64,000 bases of DNA from Pseudomonadota bacterium (GTDB lineage Bacteria; Pseudomonadota; Alphaproteobacteria; Rhizobiales; Rhizobiaceae): positions 1 through 64,000 of the forward strand of contig JAEWDP010000166.1 of the NCBI GenBank assembly GCA_023390055.1. Reading direction: 5' to 3'. Both the position numbers and the translations under genes were made by a program. The notes under the pieces were generated by a model. It did not search any database. It saw nothing but the letters and a program-made list of their open reading frames with translations, and was not told the DNA's origin. This document shows positions 1 to 7,447 of this stretch, one piece after another (the first letter of the stretch is position 1; every line of letters starts with the position of its first letter).

Positions 1-169
1 CTCTTTCATGGTCGGGAAAAATCAGCGTTTTCTCCACTCCAGGAACTATGTGATCGAACGTCTAGCCAGCACCGGTTATGATCTCATCGACATCTGCGAT
101 ATCAATGTGCGCATGCAGGATGGACATCCAAGCCCCGGTCATCTGGTCACGGCGCGTTACAGAGGATAG
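1..169 (+). CDS. 3' end of a gene, possibly a TPR-containing methyltransferase (partial)
   Basis: Fifty-five codons are open in the frame starting at base 2 and end with TAG at 167-169; the rest of the gene lies left of the window. The tail contains GYDLIDICDINVRMQDG and ends GHLVTARYRG. From memory this resembles the C-terminus of the predicted SAM-dependent methyltransferases with N-terminal TPR repeats common in Rhizobiales. No catalytic motif is inside the window, so the function is a weak inference; that it is coding is better supported. Confidence 0.5.
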   Translation, partial: SFMVGKNQRFLHSRNYVIERLASTGYDLIDICDINVRMQDGHPSPGHLVTARYRG

Positions 170-174
170 ATTTG

Positions 175-187
175 CCCTCCCGGAGGG
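175..187. terminator. Short GC hairpin after the partial gene
   Basis: CCCTCC, one base, then GGAGGG form a compact inverted repeat 5 bases after the TAG of the upstream gene. There is no run of T behind it, so an intrinsic terminator is only possible. It may instead belong to the larger structured region that follows. Confidence 0.3.
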
Positions 188-200
188 TTCAAGTAGACGC

Positions 201-264
201 GATCCGCAAAATCTCGCGGAGACCTTCGGGACTGACCGCTACCGGTCTGTTTTGCGGCGCGATC
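201..264. other. Structured inverted-repeat region, possible RNA element
   Basis: An 8-base perfect inverted repeat (CCGCAAAA at 204-211, TTTTGCGG at 250-257) encloses a second one (AGACC at 220-224, GGTCT at 244-248). GATC occurs at both outer edges (201-204 and 261-264). The pairs nest, so the transcript could fold into one long interrupted stem. The area between the upstream stop (169) and the next start (362) has no credible gene. It could be a processed 3' end, a leader for the membrane protein, or a dispersed palindromic element; the sequence alone does not decide. Confidence 0.4.
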
Positions 265-361
265 CATGGTCCGCATCTGGCACCTGCGCTCCGCATTTGT
301 CGGGAGCAGGCTTGAACTCTCGATCTTTGAAATTTCAATATACGCCAGTCTGGACGTGAAC

Positions 362-772
362 ATGCTCTATTTCCTGCTCAAAGCCCTCCACATCATTTCC
401 GACTTTGTCTGGGTCGGCGGAATGCTGGTGAATGCCTTTGTCATTGCCATGGTTCCAGCACCGATCCGCGTCGCGGCAATCACTGCACTGCGCCCCTATG
501 ACAGCAAGATCACCATGGTCGCCCAGGTGGGCGCATGGCTGTTCGGGGCCACACTTGCCATCCAGTATGGCTGGTACACATCAGGCTGGTTTGGTTTCAA
601 GCTCCTCCTCGTCATCCTGCTTTCGGCTCTCTACGGCATGCAGCGCACCGCATTGCGCCGGATGGAGGCCGACCCGCTCCTTGATCCACCGGCCTTCGTG
701 CGCGCAGGCATTCCCATCATCCTCGTCAGCCTCGTCGTCATTATCCTGCTTGCAGTTATCAAGCCGTTTTGA
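362..772 (+). CDS. Small integral membrane protein (CopD/HemJ-like fold suspected)
   Basis: 136 residues with about four hydrophobic segments: near 1-30, 55-75, 80-98 and 115-134. The N-terminus (LKALHIISDFVWVGGML) has the H...W..G pattern of the CopD / UPF0093 (HemJ-like) membrane family, in which conserved histidines can bind heme or metal. The ATG at 362 was chosen over the longer frame opening at 266 because it starts right at the first membrane segment and has GGA 10 bases upstream. It stands alone, before a dehydrogenase on the same strand. Exact function is unknown. Confidence 0.7.
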   Translation: MLYFLLKALHIISDFVWVGGMLVNAFVIAMVPAPIRVAAITALRPYDSKITMVAQVGAWLFGATLAIQYGWYTSGWFGFKLLLVILLSALYGMQRTALRRMEADPLLDPPAFVRAGIPIILVSLVVIILLAVIKPF

Positions 773-835
773 ACGGTTGAGACCTCCCTTGTCTTCCGTT
801 ATTGCACATCTATCGGATAATGAACGGAGGACGAC

Positions 836-1705
836 ATGGCCAAGGTAGCTTTCATCGGACTGGGTGTAATGGGTTTCCCGATGGCGGGCCACCTGAAGGT
901 AAAAGGCGACCACGACCTCACTGTCTACAACCGCACCGCATCCAAGGCGCAAGACTGGGTCAGTCGCTATGGCGGAACATCCGCGCCCACACCGGCAGAG
1001 GCAGCCCGCAATGCCGATTTCGTGTTCACCTGCGTCGGAAATGACGAGGACCTGCGCTCGGTGACCATTGGTGAAGCCGGCGCTGTCAGTGCAATGAAAC
1101 GGGGCTCCATTCTGATCGACAACACGACGGCAAGCGCCGACGTTGCCCGCGAGCTTGCCGAAGCAACCAGCGCCTTTGGTATCGATTTCATCGATGCACC
1201 CGTGTCGGGCGGTCAGGCTGGTGCCGAAAATGGCGTCCTGACCGTCATGTGCGGAGGCGACGAGGTCGTCTTCAAAAAAGCCGAGCCTGTCATTTCTGCC
1301 TTTGCCCGGATGGTCGGACTGATGGGACCGGTCGGTTCAGGGCAATTGACCAAGATGATCAACCAGATCTGCATCGCGGGTATCGTCCAGGGGCTTGCCG
1401 AGGGAATCCATTTTGGCAAGAAAGCCGGACTAGACATTGAAAAGGTTGTCGAAGTCATTTCCAAAGGTGCTGCCGGATCCTGGCAGATGGAAAATCGTCA
1501 CAAGACGATGAACGAAGGCCAGTATGACTTCGGCTTTGCTGTCGACTGGATGCGCAAGGACCTGGGAATTGTCCTTTCCGAAGCGCGCAACAATGGCGCC
1601 ACACTGCCGGTTACAGCCCTTGTCGACCAGTTCTACGGTGATGTTCAGGCAGCGGGTGGAAATCGCTGGGATACGTCATCATTGCTTTCCCGCCTGGAAA
1701 AATAA
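836..1705 (+). CDS. NAD(P)-dependent beta-hydroxyacid dehydrogenase (3-hydroxyisobutyrate dehydrogenase / tartronate semialdehyde reductase family)
   Basis: 289 residues, the family's normal length. Residues 8-16 (GLGVMGFPM) are the Rossmann nucleotide-binding motif. DAPVSGG at 120-126 is the substrate-binding signature, and Lys173 in GQLTKM is the expected catalytic lysine. The all-helical C-terminal domain follows. These enzymes reversibly oxidise short beta-hydroxyacids in the cytoplasm (valine or glyoxylate/glycerate metabolism); the sequence does not fix the substrate. GGAGG lies just before the ATG. The stop overlaps the start of the next gene by one base (TAATG), so the two are probably cotranslated. 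Confidence 0.9.
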   Translation: MAKVAFIGLGVMGFPMAGHLKVKGDHDLTVYNRTASKAQDWVSRYGGTSAPTPAEAARNADFVFTCVGNDEDLRSVTIGEAGAVSAMKRGSILIDNTTASADVARELAEATSAFGIDFIDAPVSGGQAGAENGVLTVMCGGDEVVFKKAEPVISAFARMVGLMGPVGSGQLTKMINQICIAGIVQGLAEGIHFGKKAGLDIEKVVEVISKGAAGSWQMENRHKTMNEGQYDFGFAVDWMRKDLGIVLSEARNNGATLPVTALVDQFYGDVQAAGGNRWDTSSLLSRLEK

Positions 1706-2391
1706 TGCTCAAGCCGAGTGCGTCGGTGGACGAAATCGTCGAGCATCTTGCGGCATTGCGCGATGATGCAGGCATTCAGGGGATGGCTCGTTACGGTATC
1801 GACACATCGACCGCGCTTGGAATAACCACGCCGCAGCTGAAGGCGATTGCGCGTCAGATCTCCTCAGACCACGCGCGCGCCCTTCAACTGTGGCAGACGG
1901 GCCTGCGGGATGCCCGCATGCTCGCCATTTATACATGCGACTGCACGAAGCTGACGACGTTACAGGCGCATGCCTGGGCCGGCGACTTCAACTCCTGGGA
2001 GGTCGTCGACACTGCGGCTATTCTTTTTGTAAATGTGCCGTACTGGCGCCAACTCGTCACGGAATTTGCCGCTGACGATCGGGAATTTGTACGCCGATGT
2101 GCCTTTGCAATCATTGCCTGCGCATCGGTTCACCTGAAGAAGGAGCCGGACACCACGTTCCTGGCGTGCCTGCCGCTGATCGAAACACATGCCACGGATC
2201 CACGAAACTTTGTCTGCAAGGCTGTTGACTGGGCGCTCAGAAGTATCGGCAAGCGCAACCAGGCCTGCCACGGGCCGGCGCTCCTTGTCGGCAAACGGCT
2301 TTGTGAGGACATCGACAGGACAAGACGCCGGATCGGCCGCAATGCCGTCCGGGAGCTGCAAAGCGAAGCCGTCCTGCGTCGCCTGCGATAG
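1705..2391 (+). CDS. DNA alkylation repair protein, AlkD-like (HEAT-repeat)
   Basis: 228 residues, mostly helical and without membrane segments. It has the layout of the AlkD-type DNA alkylation repair family: ARYGIDTSTALGI near the start, W-D/N-x-W helices (GDFNSWEVVDTAA near 90-105), and a C-terminal region with NFVCKAVDWALRSIGKRN. Family members are DNA glycosylases that remove bulky or cationic alkylated bases, using HEAT-like repeats to grip the backbone. The ATG overlaps the preceding stop. The gene ends two bases before the stop of the convergent regulator, with no terminator visible between them. Whether this paralogue is an active glycosylase was not tested. Confidence 0.85.
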   Translation: MLKPSASVDEIVEHLAALRDDAGIQGMARYGIDTSTALGITTPQLKAIARQISSDHARALQLWQTGLRDARMLAIYTCDCTKLTTLQAHAWAGDFNSWEVVDTAAILFVNVPYWRQLVTEFAADDREFVRRCAFAIIACASVHLKKEPDTTFLACLPLIETHATDPRNFVCKAVDWALRSIGKRNQACHGPALLVGKRLCEDIDRTRRRIGRNAVRELQSEAVLRRLR

Positions 2392-2392
2392 T

Positions 2393-2881
2393 TCAATCTT
2401 CTCCGGCTTTTTGATTGTCCAGCAACATGTAGTCGAGAGGCAGTTGCGTCGTGTACTTGATCTGCTCCATGGCAAAGACGGAAGACACGTCGCGGATCTC
2501 GATACGTGTGATCAACCGCTTGTAGAAGGCGTCATAAGCCGCAATATCCGGGACGACGACCCGCAGCAGATAGTCGACATCGCCACTCATGCGATAGAAT
2601 TCGACGACTTCTGGAAATTCGACAACGACCTCTGAAAAGCGCTTCAGCCATTCGATAGAGTGGCTTGCCGTGCGGATCGAAACAAAGACCGTAACCTTGG
2701 TATTGACCTTTCCCGGGTCAAGCAGTGCTACGCGACGGCGGATCACACCGTCTTCTTCCATCCGCTGGATGCGTCGCCAGCACGGTGTCGTTGAAAGGCC
2801 TACCTTCTTTGCCAGATCGGCGACAGCAAGCGTGGATTCCTCCTGCAGGATACGGAGAATTTTACGATCGAGACGGTCCAT
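2393..2881 (-). CDS. Lrp/AsnC family transcriptional regulator
   Basis: 162 residues. The N-terminal winged helix-turn-helix begins LDRKILRILQ and continues through VGLSTTPCWRRIQRMEEDGVI. The C-terminal ligand-binding RAM domain spans roughly residues 65-150 (TVFVSIRTASHSIEWLKRF, MSGDVDYLLRVVV). Such proteins form octamers that bind amino acids and regulate amino-acid metabolism or transport genes. The start is the ATG at 2881, preceded by GGGGGA; an earlier in-frame ATG at 2908 has a poorer site. The gene is convergent with the AlkD-like gene. The upstream gap to 2947 is short, so the regulator probably has its own promoter inside the end of the neighbouring UDG gene. Target unknown. Confidence 0.92.
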   Translation of the reverse strand: MDRLDRKILRILQEESTLAVADLAKKVGLSTTPCWRRIQRMEEDGVIRRRVALLDPGKVNTKVTVFVSIRTASHSIEWLKRFSEVVVEFPEVVEFYRMSGDVDYLLRVVVPDIAAYDAFYKRLITRIEIRDVSSVFAMEQIKYTTQLPLDYMLLDNQKAGED

Positions 2882-2946
2882 GGATTTCCCCCGGGAATGA
2901 TTTTTCAACTTATAGCCGATTTTACAGGATTTGATAGAATTCTATA

Positions 2947-3600
2947 TTACGTGATCAACCTGTCCACATCCTGTTTGAGGACCGGAAGGATATCCTCCTC
3001 GAACCATGGATTGCGCTTCAACCAGGCCGTATTGCGCCAGCTTGGATGTGGCAGCGGAAGGATGCGGGGCCCATGATTGACAAAAAAGTATTCCCGCCAG
3101 TTTCTGACCGTATCTGTCATGGCCTGCTTGCGCCGAGATCCCAGATGCCAGGCCTGTGCGTACTGCCCGATTGCCAGGACCAGCTCAATCTGGGGCATTC
3201 TGGCCATAACCGTATTTCTCCATAGTGGCGCACATTCGCGCCTTGGAGGCAGGTCGCTGCCCTTCGCATCATAGCCCGGAAAGCAAAAGCCCATCGGCAC
3301 AATGGCAAAACAATCCCTGTCATAGAACACATCACGGGACACACCCAGCCACGCACGCAACCTGTCGCCGGAGGCGTCATTGAATGGCAGGCCGCTCTCG
3401 TGGACCCGAAGGCCCGGCGCCTGGCCCGCGATCAATATACGCGCATGGCCCGACATCACCACAATCGGACGCGGCTCATGCGGCAGACAGTGTTGCGGGC
3501 CACGCGCCGGCGCGTCCCTGCAGACCCGGCATGCAGCAATATCCGCGCGCAGATCATCAAGCCCGTCCGAAGTTTCCGGTTGCGCCGGATGCGAAGCCAT
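2947..3600 (-). CDS. Uracil-DNA glycosylase family protein
   Basis: 217 residues. It opens with a cysteine-containing segment (ACRVCRDAP) followed by VMSGHARILIAGQAPGLRVHESGLPFND, which matches the GQAPG-type motif 1 of the wide uracil-DNA glycosylase superfamily. PLPHPSWRNTAWL near residue 190 matches the histidine-containing motif 2. The ATG at 3600 is chosen because GGGAGGAATTG lies directly upstream and the reading frame starts where the nuclease gene stops (TGATG overlap); longer in-frame starts would run into that gene. Members excise uracil or related bases, but several subfamilies have lost activity, so the substrate is uncertain. Confidence 0.85.
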   Translation of the reverse strand: MASHPAQPETSDGLDDLRADIAACRVCRDAPARGPQHCLPHEPRPIVVMSGHARILIAGQAPGLRVHESGLPFNDASGDRLRAWLGVSRDVFYDRDCFAIVPMGFCFPGYDAKGSDLPPRRECAPLWRNTVMARMPQIELVLAIGQYAQAWHLGSRRKQAMTDTVRNWREYFFVNHGPRILPLPHPSWRNTAWLKRNPWFEEDILPVLKQDVDRLIT

Positions 3601-4166
3601 CAATTCCTCCCGAACCACGCTCCCATCCATCTGTCCAGTCCTTCTCCATATCCAGGGTCGTCCGGTAAACCGTGCAGCTTTCGCCACGCGTTCGGGTTGT
3701 CGAACTTACCGCCCCACAGGCCGGTACCGGCCTTGCGTGCCATATCCTCTTCCTGGCTGAAGCGATCGGGCGACAGCGCCATTCCGATCCGTACCATCTC
3801 GGCGTTGAGGCTGCGCTCACCGTCATCGCAGCGGACCAGCAATTGTTCGCGCTGATCCCGTCCAGATGCCTTGCATACGACAGGTCTTTGCGAAACCAGC
3901 TGCTCCAGCGCCTCCCTTGCCACCTCACCGCATGCCCATTGCGTGGCGTCGGCATTCAGGCAGACCTGCTCGATTTCGGGCGCGTCGATGTCTTCCAGCC
4001 TCAACCGTTCCACGCCTGCAGCCAAAAGGTCCCCACTGATGGCGACAAATGGGCCCTCGATTGTCAGCGACGACATGTCGTCCATCTCCGAGACGATGAG
4101 GGTGCCAAGCAACAGCAGGACGACCAGGAAGCCAGCCTTTCTCACATTAGGAATAAAACGCGTCAC
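3600..4166 (-). CDS. Exported thermonuclease (SNase-like) protein
   Basis: 188 residues from a GTG at 4166 with GAGGCGGGATT upstream. Residues about 8-26 (KAGFLVVLLLLGTLIVS) form a signal peptide or membrane anchor. The rest is a staphylococcal-nuclease OB fold: RLEDIDAPE, then CGEVAREALEQLV, then GLWGGKFDNPNAWR at the end, the normal order. The classical second active-site arginine/glutamate segment is not obvious (LVRCDDGERSLNAEMVRIGMA), so activity is unsure. It is the first gene of a two-gene unit with the UDG-like gene (one-base overlap), an odd pairing of a probable periplasmic nuclease with a cytoplasmic glycosylase. Confidence 0.85.
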   Translation of the reverse strand: MTRFIPNVRKAGFLVVLLLLGTLIVSEMDDMSSLTIEGPFVAISGDLLAAGVERLRLEDIDAPEIEQVCLNADATQWACGEVAREALEQLVSQRPVVCKASGRDQREQLLVRCDDGERSLNAEMVRIGMALSPDRFSQEEDMARKAGTGLWGGKFDNPNAWRKLHGLPDDPGYGEGLDRWMGAWFGRN

Positions 4167-4288
4167 AATCCCGCCTCACCTACGAACAGAAGCTTCAGAG
4201 AAATGGCAAACAAAACCTTTCCTGACAGCATCTTCTTAAGGTTTCTGACATAGGCTCACAAGCATCGAGAACATGTAATCAGCAAGCA

Positions 4289-5824
4289 ATGAGTAACGGC
4301 GCCAGCGCCTCGGCGGACAAGAACATTGTCGATCTGTCTGGAAGACATCGCAACAAGGCGGTGTCCAAAACCGTACGCGCGACCCGTGAACGGCTCCAGT
4401 CAACGGGACGCGGCGCACCGGCATTTGATCGCGACGTTCTCATCATGCATGCCAATGCCCTGCTCCAGAGCGCATTTGTCACGCTGGCGTTCATCGCTGT
4501 TGTTACCGGCATCGGCCTTTACATATCCCCAGGCGTCAATCTCGTCGGCTGGGCATGCCTGGCGTTCGGTGCTCACGCCATCAACATGGTGATCGCGCAG
4601 CGCATCAGGCGGATCGAGATTGCCCCGGCCGACATCCGCAAATGGCGCCTTCTCCTGCTTGCCGGTCAATTTCTTGTCGGCTGCAGCTGGGCTGTCTTTT
4701 CACTGCTTGATTGCAGTCATTGTGTCGGAGAAGGTTACACGTTCTACAAAGGTGCCGTGATCCTGGTGGCCATCTCCATCAATGCCATGAACGGTATCAT
4801 GTTGCGGCAGGGTGTCCTGCTTGGTTTTGTCCCGCTTGTCGTCGCACTTGTTTCGTCTGCCGTCATGTCACGTCATTTTCCAGACATCGGCATGGCGACG
4901 ATCTCGGCAATTGCGGTCGTCTTCTTCCACTATATCTCGGAGCGCCAGTATCGTTCCAACCTGACCCTGATGTCGTATCAGTCGGAAAAGGACGACCTGA
5001 TTGCGGAACTGGAAGTTGCAAAATCCATGTCCGACGAGGCTCGGCGGCGCGCAGAAGACGCAAATCTTGCAAAGTCCCGCTTTCTCGCATCAATGTCGCA
5101 TGAATTGCGCACGCCACTCAACGCCATTCTCGGCTTTTCCGAGGTTATGAACGCTGAAGTGCTCGGTCCTCTCGCCAATACGACCTACAAGGAATATGCC
5201 GGCGACATACACCGTTCGGGGGAGCACCTTCTCAATCTCATCAACGAAATCCTTGATCTGTCCCGTATCGAGGCCGGGCGCTACGAGTTGAACGAAAACG
5301 CGTTGTCACTGCTCGACATCGCCGAAGACTGCATCGGCATGGTGCAATTGCGGGCCGGCGCGAAGAACATCAATATTCATGAACAGTTCGAGACAAGCCT
5401 GCCACAGATCTGGGCCGACGAGAAAGCCATTCGGCAGGTTGTTCTCAACCTGCTTTCAAACGCCGTAAAATTTACGCCGCATGGCGGCGAAATCACCGTC
5501 AAGGTCGGCTGGACGGCCGGTGGCGGTCAATACGTCGCCGTCAAGGATGATGGGCCCGGCATCCCGGAGGACGAAATCCCGATTGTGCTGTCTGCCTTCG
5601 GCCAGGGCACCATCGCCATAAAGGGTGCAGAACAAGGGACCGGGCTCGGGCTTCCGATTGTCCAGGCGATCCTTGCCAAGCATGACGGCCAGTTTGTTCT
5701 GCGCTCGAAACTGAGGGAAGGCACCGAGGGGATTGCAATCTTGCCAGCAACCCGCGTCTTGCAGAGCCTGCCGGCAATTGAAGAAATTTCTCCGGTGCAG
5801 CGACGCCGCAGATCCTTTGCGTGA
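4289..5824 (+). CDS. Membrane sensor histidine kinase (PdhS/DivJ-like catalytic core)
   Basis: 511 residues. A cytoplasmic N-terminus of about 55 residues precedes five to six hydrophobic segments between about 57 and 215; there is no extracytoplasmic sensor domain and no PAS domain. A short coiled coil (about 225-258) leads to the HisKA domain with phosphorylated His271 in SMSHELRTPL. The ATPase domain has N box NLLSNAVKF, G1 DDGPGIPEDE, F box FGQG and G2 GTGLGLPIV. The H-box environment (RFLASMSHELRTPLNAILGF) is of the type found in alphaproteobacterial cell-cycle kinases such as PdhS, DivJ and PleC. No response regulator is adjacent, so the gene is an orphan and its pathway is inferred only. 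Confidence 0.88.
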   Translation: MSNGASASADKNIVDLSGRHRNKAVSKTVRATRERLQSTGRGAPAFDRDVLIMHANALLQSAFVTLAFIAVVTGIGLYISPGVNLVGWACLAFGAHAINMVIAQRIRRIEIAPADIRKWRLLLLAGQFLVGCSWAVFSLLDCSHCVGEGYTFYKGAVILVAISINAMNGIMLRQGVLLGFVPLVVALVSSAVMSRHFPDIGMATISAIAVVFFHYISERQYRSNLTLMSYQSEKDDLIAELEVAKSMSDEARRRAEDANLAKSRFLASMSHELRTPLNAILGFSEVMNAEVLGPLANTTYKEYAGDIHRSGEHLLNLINEILDLSRIEAGRYELNENALSLLDIAEDCIGMVQLRAGAKNINIHEQFETSLPQIWADEKAIRQVVLNLLSNAVKFTPHGGEITVKVGWTAGGGQYVAVKDDGPGIPEDEIPIVLSAFGQGTIAIKGAEQGTGLGLPIVQAILAKHDGQFVLRSKLREGTEGIAILPATRVLQSLPAIEEISPVQRRRRSFA

Positions 5825-5919
5825 TCCTTGGCCCAACGGCATACAGCCGGCATTGAGGATAAATGGTCGCTCAGTGCGGGTGAAATCGTGCCAGCCGCTT
5901 CAAGGGCCGATGACAACAA

Positions 5920-6318
5920 TCATCCAGCCAGGTTGTCGTAGACACACCACAACACGAAGAACCCGTTGGCCAAGAGCAGACAAAAGACTGCAAACGAACC
6001 CAGATCCTTTGCATGACGTCCTGCAGTGGATATTTCGGGCGACACGCGGTCGACGAGTTCCTCGATTGCGGTATTCAATGCCTCGACTGAGAAGAGAAGC
6101 AGCATCAAGATGACAAAGACGAGATAGTCGACGCCACTGGCACCGACCACGGCAAACAGAGCCAGACCGAGAAAGAAGGCAATTGCTTCCGTGCGAAACG
6201 CTTCCTCGCCCCACAATCGCGAAAGACCCTGCAGCGAATAACGCGTTGCGGCGAGTACCCGTCGCGGGCCACTCGCCTTGCGGATGCTTTTCTCTTTCGG
6301 TGCGTTTTCCAATATCAC
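5920..6318 (-). CDS. dgkA: Diacylglycerol kinase
   Basis: 132 residues, three membrane helices, the size of prokaryotic DgkA. Recognisable motifs are EEAFRTE in the first half, LLFSVEALNTAIEELVD in the second helix (catalytic Glu, Asn and Glu), and HAKDLGSFAV before the last helix. The inner-membrane enzyme phosphorylates diacylglycerol, which is released by periplasmic glucan or lipid modification, back to phosphatidate. The start is taken as GTG at 6318: it overlaps the cobT stop as GTGA and has AAAGGGAC upstream. An in-frame ATG at 6369 would lie inside cobT. Expression is therefore likely to be translationally coupled to cobT. The gene is convergent with the histidine kinase. Confidence 0.92.
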   Translation of the reverse strand: MILENAPKEKSIRKASGPRRVLAATRYSLQGLSRLWGEEAFRTEAIAFFLGLALFAVVGASGVDYLVFVILMLLLFSVEALNTAIEELVDRVSPEISTAGRHAKDLGSFAVFCLLLANGFFVLWCVYDNLAG

Positions 6319-7331
6319 GTCCCTTTGCTTACACCGGCCTCGGCAAATGTCGCCATGCCCGAATGGCATGCTGCCGCCGCCTTGACCAGACCTGCGGCAA
6401 GCGCCGCCCCCGTTCCCTCGCCCAGCCGCATACCAAGCGCCAGCAGCGGCGTCTTACCCAGCTTCTCGATTGCCTTCAGATGCCCGGGTTCAGCCGAGAC
6501 ATGACCGATCAGGCAATGATCAAGTGCCGAAGGATTGGCAGCCTTCAAAATAGCTGCGGCGGCCGTCACAACATAGCCGTCAAGCAGAACAGGGATCTTT
6601 TCCATTCGAGCTGCGAGAATAGCTCCCGCAATCGCTGCAATCTCGCGGCCGCCCAGGCGCCGGAGCACTTCCAGCGGATCCTTCAGGTGATCCTTATGGA
6701 ATGCGACCGCGGTCCTTACGGCATCAATCTTGCGTTCCAGCAGAGCACCATGTGAACCAGTGCCCGGACCGACCCAGTCTTCGGGCTCACCGCCAAAGAG
6801 CGCAAGATTGATGGCCGCGGCAACTGTCGTATTGCCGATCCCCATCTCTCCCAGGCAAAGAAGGTCCGTACCCCCGGCGATCGCTTCCATGCCGAACGCC
6901 ATTGTCGCGGCACAATCGCGCTCCGACAGTGCCGGCTCGCAGGTAATATCGCCAGTCGGGTAATCGAGCGCCAGGTCGAAGATCTTGAGACCAAGATCGT
7001 AGGTGACACAGATCTGGTTGATTGCGGCGCCACCGGCTGCGAAGTTTTCCACCATCTGCTGCGTCACCGACGGGTCAAAGGGCGTGATTTCATGTTTTGT
7101 CACACCGTGATTGCCGGCAAAGACCGCAACGAGCGGCCGTGTTACCATCGGGGACCGTCCCGTCCATGCGGCAAGCCACATGGCAATTTCCTCAAGCCTG
7201 CCAAGCGAGCCCGGAGGCTTTGTCAATTGCTGGTCGCGTTCACGGGCCGCGACAAGGGCGGGGGAATGGGGCCCTGGCAGGTTCTGCAGCAAGGTGCGAA
7301 AATCGTCGAATGGCAGGCCGCTTACGCTCAT
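6315..7331 (-). CDS. cobT: Nicotinate-nucleotide--dimethylbenzimidazole phosphoribosyltransferase
   Basis: 338 residues, the usual length. The enzyme transfers phosphoribose from nicotinate mononucleotide to dimethylbenzimidazole, making the lower-ligand nucleotide of cobalamin. Visible signatures are TKPPGSLGRLE near residue 30, FAGNHGVTKHEITPFD, LLCLGEMGIGNTT, and MRLGEGTGAALA near the C-terminus, which carries the catalytic glutamate. The ATG at 7331 gives the family's standard N-terminus; the frame is open further upstream but would run across the promoter region. It is divergent from cobS, which attaches the product to adenosylcobinamide-GDP, and is followed by dgkA with a four-base overlap. 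Confidence 0.96.
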   Translation of the reverse strand: MSVSGLPFDDFRTLLQNLPGPHSPALVAARERDQQLTKPPGSLGRLEEIAMWLAAWTGRSPMVTRPLVAVFAGNHGVTKHEITPFDPSVTQQMVENFAAGGAAINQICVTYDLGLKIFDLALDYPTGDITCEPALSERDCAATMAFGMEAIAGGTDLLCLGEMGIGNTTVAAAINLALFGGEPEDWVGPGTGSHGALLERKIDAVRTAVAFHKDHLKDPLEVLRRLGGREIAAIAGAILAARMEKIPVLLDGYVVTAAAAILKAANPSALDHCLIGHVSAEPGHLKAIEKLGKTPLLALGMRLGEGTGAALAAGLVKAAAACHSGMATFAEAGVSKGT

Positions 7332-7368
7332 GGATGTGATCTCTTTCGTCAACTGCCGGCGACTTGTC

Positions 7369-7380
7369 TTTGCCGGCAAA
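7369..7380. promoter_or_regulatory. 12-base palindrome between cobT and cobS
   Basis: TTTGCCGGCAAA is a perfect palindrome in the 116-base gap between the divergent cobT and cobS starts, with another GCCGGC copy at 7355-7360. It is a plausible operator for a shared regulator. I see no cobalamin riboswitch here: the gap is too short and the conserved B12-box is absent. Confidence 0.3.
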
Positions 7381-7447
7381 TCAAGATTTGCTATCGATCC
7401 ATAGTCGGGGACCGCAGGAGGGACAACTGTCAAACGCAATCGAATTC

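Noticed and set aside
295..345. Minus-strand stretch with TTCAAG resembling a tRNA T-arm
   Set aside because: The T-stem halves do not pair, and no acceptor, D or anticodon arm can be drawn around it. The segment forms only a short hairpin.
7332..7447. Possible cobalamin riboswitch between cobT and cobS
   Set aside because: The gap is only 116 bases, has divergent genes, and lacks the conserved B12-box and long multi-stem leader.
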